From the NCBI RefSeq assembly GCF_023856365.1, contig NW_026042687.1, positions 1 through 64,000 of the forward strand: DNA of 64,000 nucleotides. Direction: 5' to 3'. The translations under genes were made by a program, and so were the position numbers. Each line of letters opens with the position of its first letter. The stretch's first letter is position 1. This document shows, piece after piece, positions 1-10,620 of the stretch. This DNA comes from Brienomyrus brachyistius (Eukaryota > Chordata > Actinopteri > Osteoglossiformes > Mormyridae). The notes under the pieces are model-generated. The model did no database searches, was not told where the DNA came from, and worked only from the letters and a program-made list of their open reading frames with translations.

Positions 1-788
1 CTTGACTTTTACTGAACAGGTGCTAAAGTGAAATTACTTGCTTCTGGGAAAGAACTCCAGCTGAAATTCTGTACAACAATTATGGGAGACATATGGGAAG
101 GACGCGGTGTCAGACCTGCCCCAGTGGGACGAATGTGGTTTTCCTAGTAACAGCAGCTTCAGTCCCAATCAGATAAGCCAGATGCGTCTGAAATTAGAGG
201 AACGGGATCAGACTGGTTGCTCAGGGACTAATGTGGTAGAACTAAAACAGAGACAAATTGGACGGTGTTTCAATTGTGGGAAAATGAGACAAAGCAGGCA
301 GAGGAGATGCGGGTGGCAAAGAAGCATGAGATAAGGAATGCAGAGAATGTGGATGAGGGTGAGACTCCTGTGAAAACTGTGTATTGAAAATTAGGGCCAT
401 AGTATTGTCATCCATCCTGTCAGGGTATGGAAATACACTGAGGGTAAATGGCCTAATGCAGGAAGTGTCTTAATCCTATAACATCCAGCTGATTCAGGCT
501 GTGGGGGACAGTGTAGTACTGCACTCTTCTGGCTGGGACCTTGAATAAATGAATGAATGTTACATTTATACAGCCCTTTTCTAAGATACACAAAGAGCTT
601 TACAGAAGCACTGGGGAGCCACTTCAACCCAAACGTGAGGCAGCAGGAGAGGGGGCCCAGGCAGAGAGAACAGCCAACAAGACGGGTGCTTCCACAGACA
701 GGACGGGGGCCCCGGCAGACCAACGCTGACGACTCCTGGGACCAAGTCAACAGAGCAGCTGTCGTCATTGTGACTCACCCTCATACAT
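1..788. other. Unassigned left edge
   Basis: No gene is recognised here. A short plus-strand frame near 250-310 reads CFNCGKM, faintly like a retroviral zinc knuckle, but it lacks the histidine and correct spacing. Bases 776-788 are the left target-site copy of the following SINE. Confidence 0.4.
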
Positions 789-1063
789 CCATCCATTGTC
801 TAAACCGCTTATGCTACTGGGTCGCGGGGGGTCCAGAGCCTATCCTGGCAGGATCTGTGCACGAGGCAGGGAACAACCCAGGACGGGGGGGCAGCTCATT
901 GCAAGGCACATTCACACACCATTCACACACACATGCACTCCTACGGCCAATTTAGCAAGAGAGAACATGCAAACTCCCCACACATGTGACCCAGGCGGAG
1001 ACTCGAACCTGAGTCCCAGTGGTGGGAGGTAACAGTGCTAATCACTGCACCACCAAGCAGCCC
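789..1063 (-). mobile_element. tRNA-headed SINE, family 1
   Basis: The copy runs from a CCATCCATTG tail to a tRNA-like head (GTGCAGTGATTAGCACTG on the minus strand). It is flanked by a perfect 13-bp target-site duplication (CACCCTCATACAT at 776-788 and 1064-1076), direct evidence of retroposition. The same family recurs near 19.0, 20.2, 23.1, 29.8, 39.7 and 61.7 kb. Confidence 0.85.
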
Positions 1064-1076
1064 CACCCTCATACAT

Positions 1077-1539
1077 GATTTCTGATTCTTGATTTTAATC
1101 CCCTTTTCTGTTTTTGGCAACATATAAAGTGCTGTGAATGTCACTGTCAGATTGTCATATCATCCTCCAGTTGTCCCTTGTCACCCTGGATGCACATTGA
1201 GTGTTTGCTAAATATTTTATCTTGTAGTGTTCCTGATTTTTTCCTGTGTTTTAATTTGCAATTCTCAAATTTCATGACTGGCATCCGTGGGGACGATTAA
1301 TTAAACCTGTTAACTCTGCACTTCAATTTCAAACTGTTGGTAACATGTGTACATATTTTTGTCTGATCTTTTCACCACCAGGTGGCGATATAGCAACTCC
1401 AGAGTTATTGATGGCTAGAACAAAAAAAACACAGTAACACAGAGGTGTAGCTAAAAATTCTGGGCCCCTGACAGAATGTCACCTTGCGCCCTCTGTCGAA
1501 TTTTACATTCTGTGAAAGAGATTTGTTGAGCCATCTTCC
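1077..1539. other. No gene seen
   Basis: AT-rich non-coding sequence; I see no feature I can support. Confidence 0.4.
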
Positions 1540-2453
1540 AATGTAATCCAATCCAGCTCTTTATTTGAAAAGCACTTTAAACAACCTTATGGACCAAAGT
1601 GCTGCACAAAGGAATAAATAAAAACATTCACACACTTAAAAACGAAGTAAAAGAAATTTAATAAAAACCAAAACATTCAATGTGAGTAAAAGGCCATTAA
1701 TAAAAATTTAAAAAAATCTATTAATTAATAAAGAAAAGGCTAAGATTAAAATAAGATTTACTATTAAAATTAACATCTCACAATGTGTCAAAGGTGAAGG
1801 AGAAGAGATTAGAAGAGATTTAAAAACGGACAGAGGGGATTCCTCTCTAATGTGAAAAGGCAAGTCATTCCACATTTTAGGAGCTGCGACTGCAAAGGCT
1901 CGATCCCCTCTAAGCTCACGCTGAGTCTTAGGAACCGTCAGGAACAGCTGATCAGCTGACCTGAGAGAGCGGGTGGGGGTGTAAGGGTGAAGCAGCTCAC
2001 AGAGGTCAGATGGAGCAAGACCACTGAGGGCTTTAAAAGCAAATAACAGAATTTTAAAATGAATCCTAAAATGTACGGGCAGCCAGTGGAGTGAGGCTAA
2101 AATGGGGGAGACATGCTCATATTTCCATGTGCGGCAGCATTTTGAACCTTCTGGAGGTGAACAATAGTGGAGCCTCTAACCCCAACATAGAGGGCGTTAC
2201 AGTGGTCCAAACTAGTAGTGACAAAAGAGTGGATTACTGTCTCAAAGTGCTGCCTAGAAAGAATTGGCTTTATTTTGGCCAACTGCCTCAATTGTAAAAA
2301 GCTTGACTTGACAACTAACCTTATCTGAGTGTCAAACTTAAGGTTGGTGTCGACTTTAACCCCTAGGTGTGTGATGACTGGTTTACAATATTGTTCCAAG
2401 GAACCTAAAATTACAGTGGAGGTCAGAGGAGTGGAGTTACCAAAAACCAACAC
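1540..2453 (-). mobile_element. L2-like LINE relic, C-terminal reverse transcriptase
   Basis: The minus strand encodes the thumb and C-terminal part of an L2-type non-LTR reverse transcriptase. Motifs include SSFLQLRQLAKIKPILS and LDHCNALYVGV, then, across frameshifts, SPILASLHWLPVHFRI and FKALSGLAPS. The AT-rich 3' end lies near 1540. The catalytic palm is absent and the frame is broken, so this is a 5'-truncated inactive copy. Confidence 0.8.
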
Positions 2454-3778
2454 TTCTGTCCATTACCTCCCCACTTCCTTGTTAGTTACAATATTTGTTC
2501 TGCATTACTGTACTGCTTTGGAGCCTTTTGATATTAAGGTGAATAACACAGGTGAAAAATTAAGGTGAAAAAAGAGACAGATGCATTGACAGCAGTCGTG
2601 GCCACACTTTGGACTGGGAGTGTAAGAGCAAAGGAAACTGAATCCACTATGTTCTGTCCTGTAAATTTTTATTAAACACCACATGACACACATACGAGTC
2701 CTGTTTTAACTTTCAGGGCTGATGGTCTGCAGCCTGGCTTGTGTTCTACAGTGCAGCGCAGGTGCAGTCACTGTGCTGAGCCCGGCGTTATATTAATGAC
2801 GCAGCCTTTCACACTGACCAGTGAGAAATAACCTTGAAAATGACTGTGCTCTTTGTGGTTCTCCTTTTTTCTTACCACCAAGCAAGAGACTAAACATATT
2901 TTCTACTTATCAGTTATCAGAAATCAGAAATGTCATGCAGTAATCAGAGGTTAGACAGCAAGAATGACTTTTGTATTTTTATCTTTTGTCAATCTTTTAT
3001 CCAGCGACTACTAATTCTCATCGGGGTCTGGAGAGGGTGGGACCTGTCCCAGGAAGCACAGAGCACAGGCCTGCATGGGATGCCATTCCACACAAGCAAA
3101 AACAATTAAGATGGTCAGATTTGCCTCACTGTGTGATTTTGACTGAAAGATGAACTAAGCACAGTCTTGTGTGTATAAAAATGCGTAGATTCATTTAACT
3201 TTAACAATGAGATTCAGCAACATGACCTTATAGTGTTAATGATCGGTATCTTACTGGTATTAACTGAATTATGCAAAATTCTACATTATTCTATATTATT
3301 GCACCCAAATTGTTCATACTGACTAAATGTAATTACTGACATCCTGGACATACTGCTTTTTAGGTTTGAATTTAAAATGTTAGTAGACAAATTCATGCTG
3401 TCAATAACATCTCACTTGCTCACCCACTTTTAGATAAAAATACCCTTTGTGGTTTTTCTAGTGAAGCAGTGGGCCTGAGCTGAGGACCTGATGGTTGTGT
3501 GGTTTTCGCTCACTGAGAAGAGAGACACAAACACCCTGCTCTCAGTCGGTCAGTCTTCCTGTAAAATGCAGAGGTGAGACTGCTAGTGGAAAATTACTGA
3601 CTGCAGCGTCAACAACACATATAAACAGCAGCACAAACAAAATGTTCCACAAATGCAGGACATCTGTATGCTTACAGCACACATCAGACACGCTGACCCT
3701 CAGCACTGAGCTCCTCCAGGCTCTGTGCTCTCCCTCTTCTCTTCAATTTCTACACAAATCACTGCTGCTCCAGTGAAG
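2454..3778. other. Intergenic, with a fragment of a dispersed repeat
   Basis: Non-coding. Around 2998-3095 lies a fragment resembling a common fish SINE 3' end (GGGTCTGGAG...GGATGCCATTCCACAC). Segment 3497-3600 is weakly similar to 4943-5060, suggesting an old local duplication. Confidence 0.4.
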
Positions 3779-4155
3779 ATCCTGAATTTTGCAGGTGATA
3801 CTACTGTGTTTGCCATCATAACTGAAGGTGATGAGTCTGCCTACAGACTGGAAGTCGTACAGCTGACCATCCAGTTCTGAACTCACATTATCCCAAATGT
3901 CCACATGCTTAGACTCCTCTCATCATCAGGGAGGAGCGTCCCTTGGCACTGTAGAGTAGATGGATGAGAGCAGGCTGATAACAAGGCTGTCATCAATTTT
4001 ATGTGACACCTCTCACCCCCCCAGCAGACTATGGAGGCCCGTAAGGGCAGCTCCTTCAGTAAGAGACTCAGACACCCGGCGTGTGACAGAACGGTACCGC
4101 AGGTCATTGGGCCCCACAGCAGTCAGGCTTTATAATCTGCACTCTGCTCATTGAA
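3779..4155 (+). mobile_element. Rex1-like LINE relic with degraded catalytic box
   Basis: Plus-strand translation gives NFAGDTTVF, matching the FADDTT catalytic box of Rex1-type LINEs with the first catalytic aspartate changed to glycine. It continues with a DESAYRLEV segment and ends with a C-terminal RYRRSLGPTAVRLYN. In-frame stops lie between. The copy is inactive and internally rearranged. Confidence 0.65.
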
Positions 4156-5102
4156 CTTTTCCCCTGTTCACTGTCTTCTGATACAGTTTCTATCTGCTGC
4201 TGATCTGCAATATTGTTCCTCCTTATTCACTGATGTGCAGTGTTGCATTGAGCCAGTGCATTATGCCCTGTGTGGCAGCTTCCTTTGGGAGGCTAATATC
4301 TGGCACATGAGCAATAATGTTACATGCAATAGGATTGTGTATAAGTTAAGGATTGTGTATAAGTTAATTTTAATATTCCTATAATATTCCTCTGTATGTA
4401 ATATATTCTTATTTTTTGTTTCTATTATTACCCTATATTTATATATACATCCATTTATTTTACATTCATAATGATGTTGTTTGTTGTTTTGTGCCCCACT
4501 GCTCTTGTAACAAGCCTCAGTCTTGACTCTCCCTTTTAAGGTCTTGGCCTTAAATCACACTCGATATAGGTGGTGTCGTCCCCATCACCCTGACCAGGAT
4601 ACATGCTGTAAGATTAATGGATGGTGTTTATCTGTGTGATGAAAAAGAATGTGAATAAAACAAAAATGTACCATTATAAATGGGAGCCCTAGGATGTGTG
4701 GTGGTTAGAGATGTGGACTGATGAGAATTTTGCTTTTCTAAAGTTCTGTTGTGAAAACTGTACATTCCGTTCCATGTACAGTAGTGATATGTAGCAATCA
4801 TGTGCTCCAGTCAAATGTCCAGCTGCATGAATAATAATGGTGGCTTGTTTGGATAAAATAACTTAGGCTGAATACTTGAAAGCGTGACCTGGGTGAGGTA
4901 GAGAGGAAACAGGGTCTTACAAGAAGCAGATATTGTTCTGTCTGTGTGGTTTTTACTCTTTGCAAAGTGAGTCCAGCACAGTGCAGTCAGTGGGTCAGTC
5001 TTCCTGAGCTGCATCTAACCAGTGGAAACATCTGCAGCACTGCAGAGAAGCACTCAGCAGACAAACAAACCCAAACAGCTTACAGCTGTATGTCACTTTT
5101 GG
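4156..5102. other. No gene seen
   Basis: AT-rich non-coding sequence. Segment 4943-5060 is the partner of the weak repeat at 3497-3600. Nothing else can be supported. Confidence 0.4.
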
Positions 5103-5262
5103 ACAGAGGTGGACAAAGTACACAACTTCACTACTTGAGTTAAGTATAGATACTCCTCGTCAAATAATACTCAAAGTTTTTCAGTTAATTTTTTACTTCA
5201 GTTAAAGTACTGGAGTATTTGCATCTAAAAATACTTAAGTATTCAAAAGTACATTATGTTTT
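5103..5262. repeat. Dispersed fish repeat, probable non-autonomous DNA transposon
   Basis: The segment GAGGTGGACAAAGTACAC followed by ACTTAAGTA-type motifs matches a MITE-like repeat I recognise from many teleosts. No terminal repeats are resolved, so the class is tentative. Confidence 0.45.
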
Positions 5263-5488
5263 AAATGCAAGACATTTTTCAGAACCTAATGACTCCTGAA
5301 CACCCCACTGAATACACTGACTGGCTTGTACATCTTGTAGAATAAAAAGCTTGTGGAATATGATACAATGACTATAGAAACACAACTGACATAACAAAAG
5401 TACAGCCATTGTCATTTTCATCTTATTTAACACCCCCCACCCCACTCACACAAAAGAGCATGGTAGTGTTCTTACAGAGCCGTAGCAG

Positions 5489-5612
5489 TGTGTGTGTGTG
5501 CATGTGTGCATGTGTGTTTGTGTGTGTGTGTGTCTATGTGTGTGTGTGTTTGTGTGTCTGTGTATGTTTGTGTGTGTGTCTATGTGTGTGTATGTTTGTG
5601 AGCCAAGTAACA
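5489..5612. repeat. (TG)n microsatellite
   Basis: An imperfect TG/CA tract with CA, TTTG and TCTA interruptions. It creates cysteine/valine-rich spurious frames on the plus strand and histidine/threonine-rich ones on the minus strand. Confidence 0.95.
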
Positions 5613-6182
5613 AGACAGGGAGCAAGAAACAAAACTCCTCTTTCTTAATTATCCACATCGTTATTAACGACACAGGTATATATACAGGTACATATACAGG
5701 TACATGTATATACTCAAAAATACATCCAGAACACACAATTAAATGAAAAACGTAATTTAAGAACACTTGAAATTTTCATTCAGTTTCTTTCATCTGTTTA
5801 ATATAATCGATCAGTCCCTGTGCGTTTGCCCCAAACCATTCAGCATGGTACACAAGGGAGACAAGTAAGCATGTGTGACATCAAAGAACTGATTGCAGCA
5901 ACTCAGCCTTTCCACAACATTAAAGCCGCTTATTCCCCCCCATGCCATGAAGAAATAATCTCTGTGGCTCCCCTCTCCCCCTCCCTCAGCCCCCAGTCTG
6001 GCTTGAACATTTGCACTTCCAGTAAAAATGCGCCCCAAACACACTGACACCAAACTCAGCACCGGTACTCCGTAAAATCCCGTGATTCAGTCTCAGAAGC
6101 ACTGGCTCCCCTGCCCTCCTCTGAACATTATTAAAGCTACACCCTGAACACTCTGTGTGACTGACATGAATGAGAAGCATCT
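5613..6182. other. 3' flank of the NITR gene
   Basis: Non-coding sequence downstream of the NITR stop codon. No second Ig exon was found. Confidence 0.45.
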
Positions 6183-6187
6183 TTATT
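6182..6187 (-). promoter_or_regulatory. Polyadenylation signal overlapping the NITR stop
   Basis: AATAAA on the minus strand overlaps the TAA stop codon of exon 6, implying a very short 3' UTR if it is used. Confidence 0.55.
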
Positions 6188-6308
6188 CATAATCTCTGTA
6201 GCGGAGGTCAGAATACAGAGTGTCATTATTCCCGTCTTTCTTCTGTCTCCTGGGTTTTGGCTTCTTAAGGTTCAGGGCAGCGTAATTCAGTGTGTCCTCG
6301 TCATGGCA
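6183..6308 (-). CDS. nitr: NITR exon 6: ITIM-bearing tail
   Basis: Acceptor CTCCACAG, phase 0. It encodes CHDEDTLNYAALNLKKP and later NNDTLYSDLRYRDYE, then TAA at 6183-6185. LNYAAL fits the ITIM consensus I/V/L-x-Y-x-x-L/V; TLYSDL is ITIM-like. In this family ITIMs recruit SHP phosphatases. The reading frame of the tail is fully intact. Confidence 0.88.
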   Translation of the reverse strand, partial: CHDEDTLNYAALNLKKPKPRRQKKDGNNDTLYSDLRYRDYE

Positions 6309-6464
6309 CTGTGGAGACAAAGATGGCAGAATTGGATGGATCAAATCGGTTTGCTATTACCTATTTTCACAAATAGCACTTAAAATGCTGATCCCAGGAT
6401 GGAAATCAGTCTGAGGTTCATTTGTTTTACTGACGATTTGTAATTTGAAATATTTATTACATAC

Positions 6465-6511
6465 TTGCTTGCGTGACCATTCCACTTTTGATATATCACT
6501 GTTCTTTTCAT
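6465..6511 (-). CDS. nitr: NITR exon 5: short cytoplasmic exon
   Basis: This 47-nt exon has a pyrimidine-poor acceptor (ATTTTAAACAG) and donor GTATGT. It changes phase from 1 to 0, exactly as needed between exons 4 and 6, and encodes DEKNSDISKVEWSRKQ. The phase fit is the main support. Confidence 0.75.
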
Positions 6512-6998
6512 CTGTTTAAAATATATAACACATCAATATATTATTTAATTTCGCACGGTATCATACCGTGGTCAGATAACATTCCGAATTTTCAAGCAAT
6601 CAACATCCTTTTTGTCTCAAAAATGAAAGTAAAAATGACTTCTGTCAATTTAAGTGTGCATGTTTGGATACGTGTCATTTGTTCTCATATATCATATATA
6701 ATAAAATTGCTATAAAGGAGATCTTGGTAATAAAAGTTATTGATATGCAACTTATTGCAACATGTATATTTCAATAGATTTTGCAAAATATGAAAGATAT
6801 AATACAAAAATGTAAATCTTACAGTACAAAAAGGTTTATATAAATAAGGTGAGATTTAATAATGGATTTTAAAACTGTATTACCTGCAAGAGTGGTTTTA
6901 ATATGAAAATGTTATCTATCATAAAACAATTTTATATTTCTATAATTTGTTAAAATCTACATTTTGTCCTTCTGAGTGCATAAAGCCGGGCAGCGTAC

Positions 6999-7118
6999 CT
7001 GCACAGTGTGTACAGGTCAGTTTACATCTTATACAAATGAGAGCAACGTTCAGAATAATGCTGCAAGATAAAACTATCAGCAAGCCAGAGTGAAGAGGAT
7101 CCAGCAGCTTCTGAAAGC
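6999..7118 (-). CDS. nitr: NITR exon 4: transmembrane segment
   Basis: A 120-nt phase 1-1 exon; acceptor TTTGTTACAG and donor GTACGC. It encodes a stalk (GFQKLLDPLHS), a hydrophobic helix around LLIVLSCSIILNVALICI, and a basic/cysteine-rich cytoplasmic start (RCKLTCTHCA). No charged residue lies within the helix, consistent with an inhibitory receptor rather than an adaptor-pairing activating one. Confidence 0.85.
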
Positions 7119-7280
7119 CTGTAACAAAGAGATAGATTTCAGCATAATGATATAGAGACACATTTCCCATTTGCTTACATTACATTAGTTAAAGATCAAA
7201 TCGATAACACATTACAGCAGTTGTTTTGTAAATAGTCCATTTTTAACATGAACTTCTAGTATTTTGCATTTTAACAATTT

Positions 7281-7460
7281 ATATTAATATTTGAAATAAT
7301 TATTAAATTAGGCTCCGGACCCCCCGCGACCCAATAGGATAAGCGGTTTGGAAAATGGATGGATGGATGGATATTAATATTTGAAATAATTATTAAATTA
7401 GGCTCCGGACCCCCCGCGACCCAATAGGATAAGCGGTTTGGAAAATGGATGGATGGATGG
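7281..7460. repeat. 90-bp tandem duplication including a SINE tail
   Basis: Two direct copies (7281-7370 and 7371-7460), each with ATATTAATAT, AT-rich sequence and the last ~55 bp of SINE family 1 (minus-oriented protein shadows read RLSYWVAGGPEP). It lies in NITR intron 3. Confidence 0.9.
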
Positions 7461-7590
7461 ATAATTATTAAATTAACATCTGTGTAATTTAATTTAAGCA
7501 CTTAAATTAGAAAATTCATTACATTAAAAAAAGAAATAAATGTCTTAATAGCAGAATAAGCTAAATAAAACTTTGAAGCAGATATACTCT

Positions 7591-7704
7591 CCACACTGGG
7601 TGCTACCATCTATATCCAGCTGTGTGCCGTTCCCAAACAGCATCTCCCCACACTGGGTGTTACCATCTATATCCAGCTATGTGCCGTTCCCAAACAGCAT
7701 CTCC
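7591..7704 (-). repeat. 57-bp in-frame tandem duplication at the NITR exon 3 donor
   Basis: Copies 7591-7647 and 7648-7704 differ at two bases: one makes CAG into TAG, the other changes the donor from GTAGCA to GTAACA. The unit of 19 codons carries the FGNGT motif and the splice donor. Confidence 0.92.
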
Positions 7705-8014
7705 CCACACATGGCCACAGCGCAGTAGTAAGTCCCAGCATCGGAGAGGCTGAGGTTCCCCTTGGGGAGGCTGTAGACGCAGCTCCGTGTAGGAGATCCA
7801 GCCTCAGGGCTCTTCTCACACTCATCACTGCTGTTTCCATGGCTGTAAATGACTCCAGGAAGGGATTCTCCTGATCCATGTCTGAACCAGTAAACACTGT
7901 GTTCTCCTGCACAGCTCCCAGTCTCTATCGTACACTGCAGGCTCACAGAGTCTCCTGGCTGCAATGTGTCAGACACAGGCTGCTGTACCACAGTCCTGCT
8001 GTTGGAGTCTTTAC
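7664..8014 (-). CDS. nitr: NITR exon 3: second (I-type) Ig domain, interrupted by TAG
   Basis: The acceptor is the AG at 8015-8016. Residues read GKDSNSRTVVQQP..., then SVSLQC, VYWFRH with the Ig tryptophan, DAGTYYC and LFGNGT. Extra cysteines (GSC, DEC, RSC, AMC) match the six-cysteine NITR I domain. After FGNGT the frame meets TAG at 7677-7679 where the neighbouring duplicate has CAG. Two donors in register exist: GTAACA at 7658-7663 (exon end 7664) and GTAGCA at 7601-7606 (exon end 7607). Both lie downstream of the stop, so alternative donor choice does not remove it. Confidence 0.85.
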
Positions 8015-8725
8015 CTGAAAAGCAAAATAGTCATGATGACAGCCCTTTGAGAATAACAATGGAAAATACAGATCCTCAAAAATTGTTCTTACAGATTTTT
8101 GGGAACTGAATCGATGTTCTTCTAGCCATCCAAGAAATCAGTAACTTCTTGGAGAACAGCTGACATTCTTCTCTCTTTTTATTGTATTACTGCTTATTAG
8201 TATATATCAGGTAACACTATACATTAACTGCACCTACATAATACCTAAATAAAAATTATATGATAATAACAAACATTATAATCATATAATGTCTTGTATT
8301 AATGTATGAAGGTAGATGAATATAATTAATTTCAATTCAAAGAAATGAAGTGTGTAAAGTGTACTTTATATTTTCATGATTTTCGTGACTTTACATTTGG
8401 TTTATGTTGCCCCTTTTCCACAGGAAGGTATTTATTGTTTTTGCATATTTAGCTCTTGATGTGTTTTGGTATTTTTGAGCATTTTGCTGTAGTACCTGCA
8501 TAATTTAATTCAAGAGCCGAAGAGCTGTTTGCCCATTACTAGTTTGTCTATCTTTTAACATTAAAGAAAAAGTATACATAGTAAAAGGAATTACTTGGTT
8601 TCGTAGTTCCTCCTATTTATTTTCTTATGCACACAAAAGTAAGTTTTTCCGTTCAACCATAGCACTACAGCGAAAAGCAAAACGTCATGGCAAATACAAT
8701 TATGCTTTATTCCAATACACATTGC

Positions 8726-8885
8726 TAATTTTTCATTATTATTACATTTATTCAGCATAATATCTTCAAAGGTTTCATGATTTAATTTGCAATCTTCTGG
8801 CCTGAAATCTTTTCCTGCTACACTGAAGACTCTCTCAGCGTGTGCAGAGAAAGCTGCAGCCAAAGGGTTGGCATCCTCTGATAAA
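8726..8885 (-). mobile_element. hAT transposase C-terminal relic in NITR intron 2
   Basis: The minus strand reads DANPLAAAFSAHAERVFS, then VAGKDFRP and FEDIMLNKCNN. This matches the C-terminal dimerisation region of hAT/ZBED-type transposases (xxERVFSxAG). No catalytic part is present. Further leftward the intron holds AT-rich sequence. Bases ~9100-9469 end in CACATCCCTAG, typical of a hAT non-autonomous end. Confidence 0.7.
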
Positions 8886-9712
8886 CATGGTTGGTTCAGG
8901 TATCGGTGACATTATGTGAACCTTTCATGGCAGGAATAGGGACTAGTTTGACTTTTGATGCAGGAAAAGTGTTTGGGACGTTTCTTAGGTTAGAAACTGC
9001 CGTCACTGCAGCCAACACTGACTTTTAAGGAGAGACACTCAGCTCTTCCTATGAGCAGATCCACCATGGTGCACAAAATGACAGTATAATTATTATTTTA
9101 GGTGACACTTCAAATGTTGCATTATTTCATTCTTTACAAAACGACATTTTTATAACAATGATGTATAACAATGTTAATGTGTTTATGTATAATTCATATT
9201 TAAATTAAAGTTCATATTTTAGTTAAAAGCTACACCTACAGTACGTATATGAACTTGAATTTGAATCCAAACCCTTTTTCGTTCTTCTTCTTTAAATTCA
9301 AATATAAATTTCAATGCCACAACCTGTTTTCAACCACAATTCAAATGTAATTCAGATTAACAAAATGAACTGAAATTCAAGTTCATATATGTATTCAAAA
9401 TCCTGAATTTTAGGATACGTATTTGAGAATTTCATTCTCAAATCAGTTCTGAATGGTGCACATCCCTAGTTCATATGTTAAATCATGCATTTTTTTTTTC
9501 AGAGTGAATACACACTGACTGCTCAGATAAATAACGTCAAAAATAATTTTCTTTTGTTGCTTAAGATTTTTGCACAGTCCTATACTGTATATAACAACTC
9601 AAACATTTTTTTATGTTATTTGTTTTAAAGAGGCTGCAATGTGTAACATTAACATCTGTATAAAGAGAAGGTTAGGCTTTTGGCTGACAGCAAGCAAAAT
9701 GCAACAAATTGT

Positions 9713-9738
9713 ATAATAATAATAATAATAATAATAAT
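9713..9738. repeat. (TAA)n microsatellite
   Basis: A short trinucleotide tract in NITR intron 2. Confidence 0.9.
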
Positions 9739-9910
9739 GAATGATTTTTGTTTGATGTTTAGAAAAACATTTATGGAACAAAGCAGACAATAAGGTATCT
9801 TTGCTAATTTTATATTGACAAACAACTAAACTGTCAAAATTATTTTGCAGGGAATAATCTTACTGACATTATAATAAAGCAAATATGAAAATAGTTGGAA
9901 TCTCATTTAC

Positions 9911-10258
9911 CTGTGATTATGACAAAGGTTCCATTCCCGAAGGTGACCTCATGAAGAAACACAGCAGCACAATAATACACTGCAGAATCTGACGGCTCCA
10001 CGTTAGAAATAGTGAGGTTAAAACTCCCCTCTGCATTCAGTAAGGAGTAACGTTTTATGCTTTTATATTCCTTGTAAAATTCACCAGGTACGTAGAGAAG
10101 TGCTTTCGCCATGGGCTGGGGCTTCCGACCAACAGCTTGCTTAAACAAAGTAACAAAAGTTGTTTCTCCTTGACAGAAGCATGTCAGGGTCACACTGTCT
10201 CCAAGCTGAACCCTCATCAGGTGACTGGGCTGAACAACATCTGTAGTCAGTGCAGTGT
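9911..10258 (-). CDS. nitr: NITR exon 2: variable-type Ig domain with J-like end
   Basis: A 348-nt phase 1-1 exon; acceptor TTTTTGCAG and donor GTAAAT. It encodes about 116 residues: GDSVTLTC with the first Ig cysteine, framework LFKQ, and DSAVYYC with the second cysteine. The J-like FGNGTFVII follows without any rearrangement signal, as is usual for germline-joined NITR V exons. The expected WFKQ tryptophan is leucine (TTG for TGG), a substitution that normally destabilises the V fold. Confidence 0.88.
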
Positions 10259-10426
10259 CTGCAAAAACAGAAAAACAAAAAAAATCATAATCAAATAAGA
10301 CATATAATAGTAATCTAAATAACTATTAACTATGATGCAGATTAAATGGCCAAATTCCACTGATCACATCATACAGATAAATGAAAATATTAAAATCCCA
10401 AAATAATTTATATTATAGGGCCTTAC

Positions 10427-10460
10427 TAATGAAAATGAGAAGACCAAAGAGTCTGAACAT
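10427..10460 (-). CDS. nitr: NITR exon 1: leader peptide
   Basis: ATG at 10458-10460 opens MFRLFGLLIFI, a short basic-then-hydrophobic signal-peptide start. The exon ends at 10427 before donor GTAAGG (10421-10426) in phase 1. The join to exon 2 gives ...FINTALTTDVVQ, a credible cleavage region followed by the V-domain N terminus. This start was chosen because it alone supplies a signal sequence in the correct phase. Confidence 0.8.
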
Positions 10461-10620
10461 TTTTGTGCTTCCACTGTTTAGAATAAACTGCTCTGCTGCT
10501 AAGTGAGAGATCATGGTCGTGGTCGGGATGAAAGGGCAGGAAACAGAGAGGAAACAGAGAGACACACATCAGGCTGATCTGATTGGCTGTTCACATGGGA
10601 ACTTAAGTAACAGTGAAAAA
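10461..10620 (-). promoter_or_regulatory. nitr: Putative NITR promoter
   Basis: Immediately upstream of the leader ATG there is CCAAT (in AGCCAATCAG, about 10,580) and a direct repeat of CTCTGTTTCCT. The repeat carries paired GGAAAC cores on the other strand, resembling ETS/IRF sites common in immune promoters. No TATA box is evident. This is inference from motifs only. Confidence 0.35.

Larger units (their letters stand above)
6183..10460 (-). pseudogene. nitr: Novel immune-type receptor (NITR), inhibitory type, one in-frame stop
   Basis: NITRs are teleost cell-surface receptors of the Ig superfamily on lymphoid/NK-like cells; inhibitory forms signal through cytoplasmic ITIMs. Six exons can be joined with GT-AG sites and compatible phases: leader, V domain, second (I-type) Ig domain, transmembrane, and two tail exons. 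The V exon ends in the J-like FGNGT typical of NITRs, and the I exon has six cysteines and another FGNGT. The last exon holds a canonical ITIM (LNYAAL) and an ITIM-like TLYSDL. The one clear lesion is TAG at 7677-7679, inside a 57-bp in-frame duplication. It would truncate the protein after two Ig domains and before the membrane segment. Also odd: the canonical V-domain tryptophan is leucine. It is either a recent pseudogene, a null allele or an error. Family assignment is secure; functional status is not. Confidence 0.9.

Noticed and set aside
250..334. CFNCGKM as a retroviral zinc knuckle
   Set aside because: Histidine missing and spacing to the third cysteine wrong; surrounding frame has no Gag features.
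4948..4983. GGTTTTTAC, 20-bp spacer, CACAGTG: resembles an Ig/TCR recombination signal near the NITR gene
   Set aside because: The spacer is 20 bp, not 12 or 23, and the heptamer orientation does not match the nonamer. No V, D or J segment adjoins; NITR genes do not rearrange.
5409..5766. Cys/Val-rich and His/Thr-rich open frames over the TG tract
   Set aside because: Dinucleotide repeat translates without stops in several frames; no gene features.
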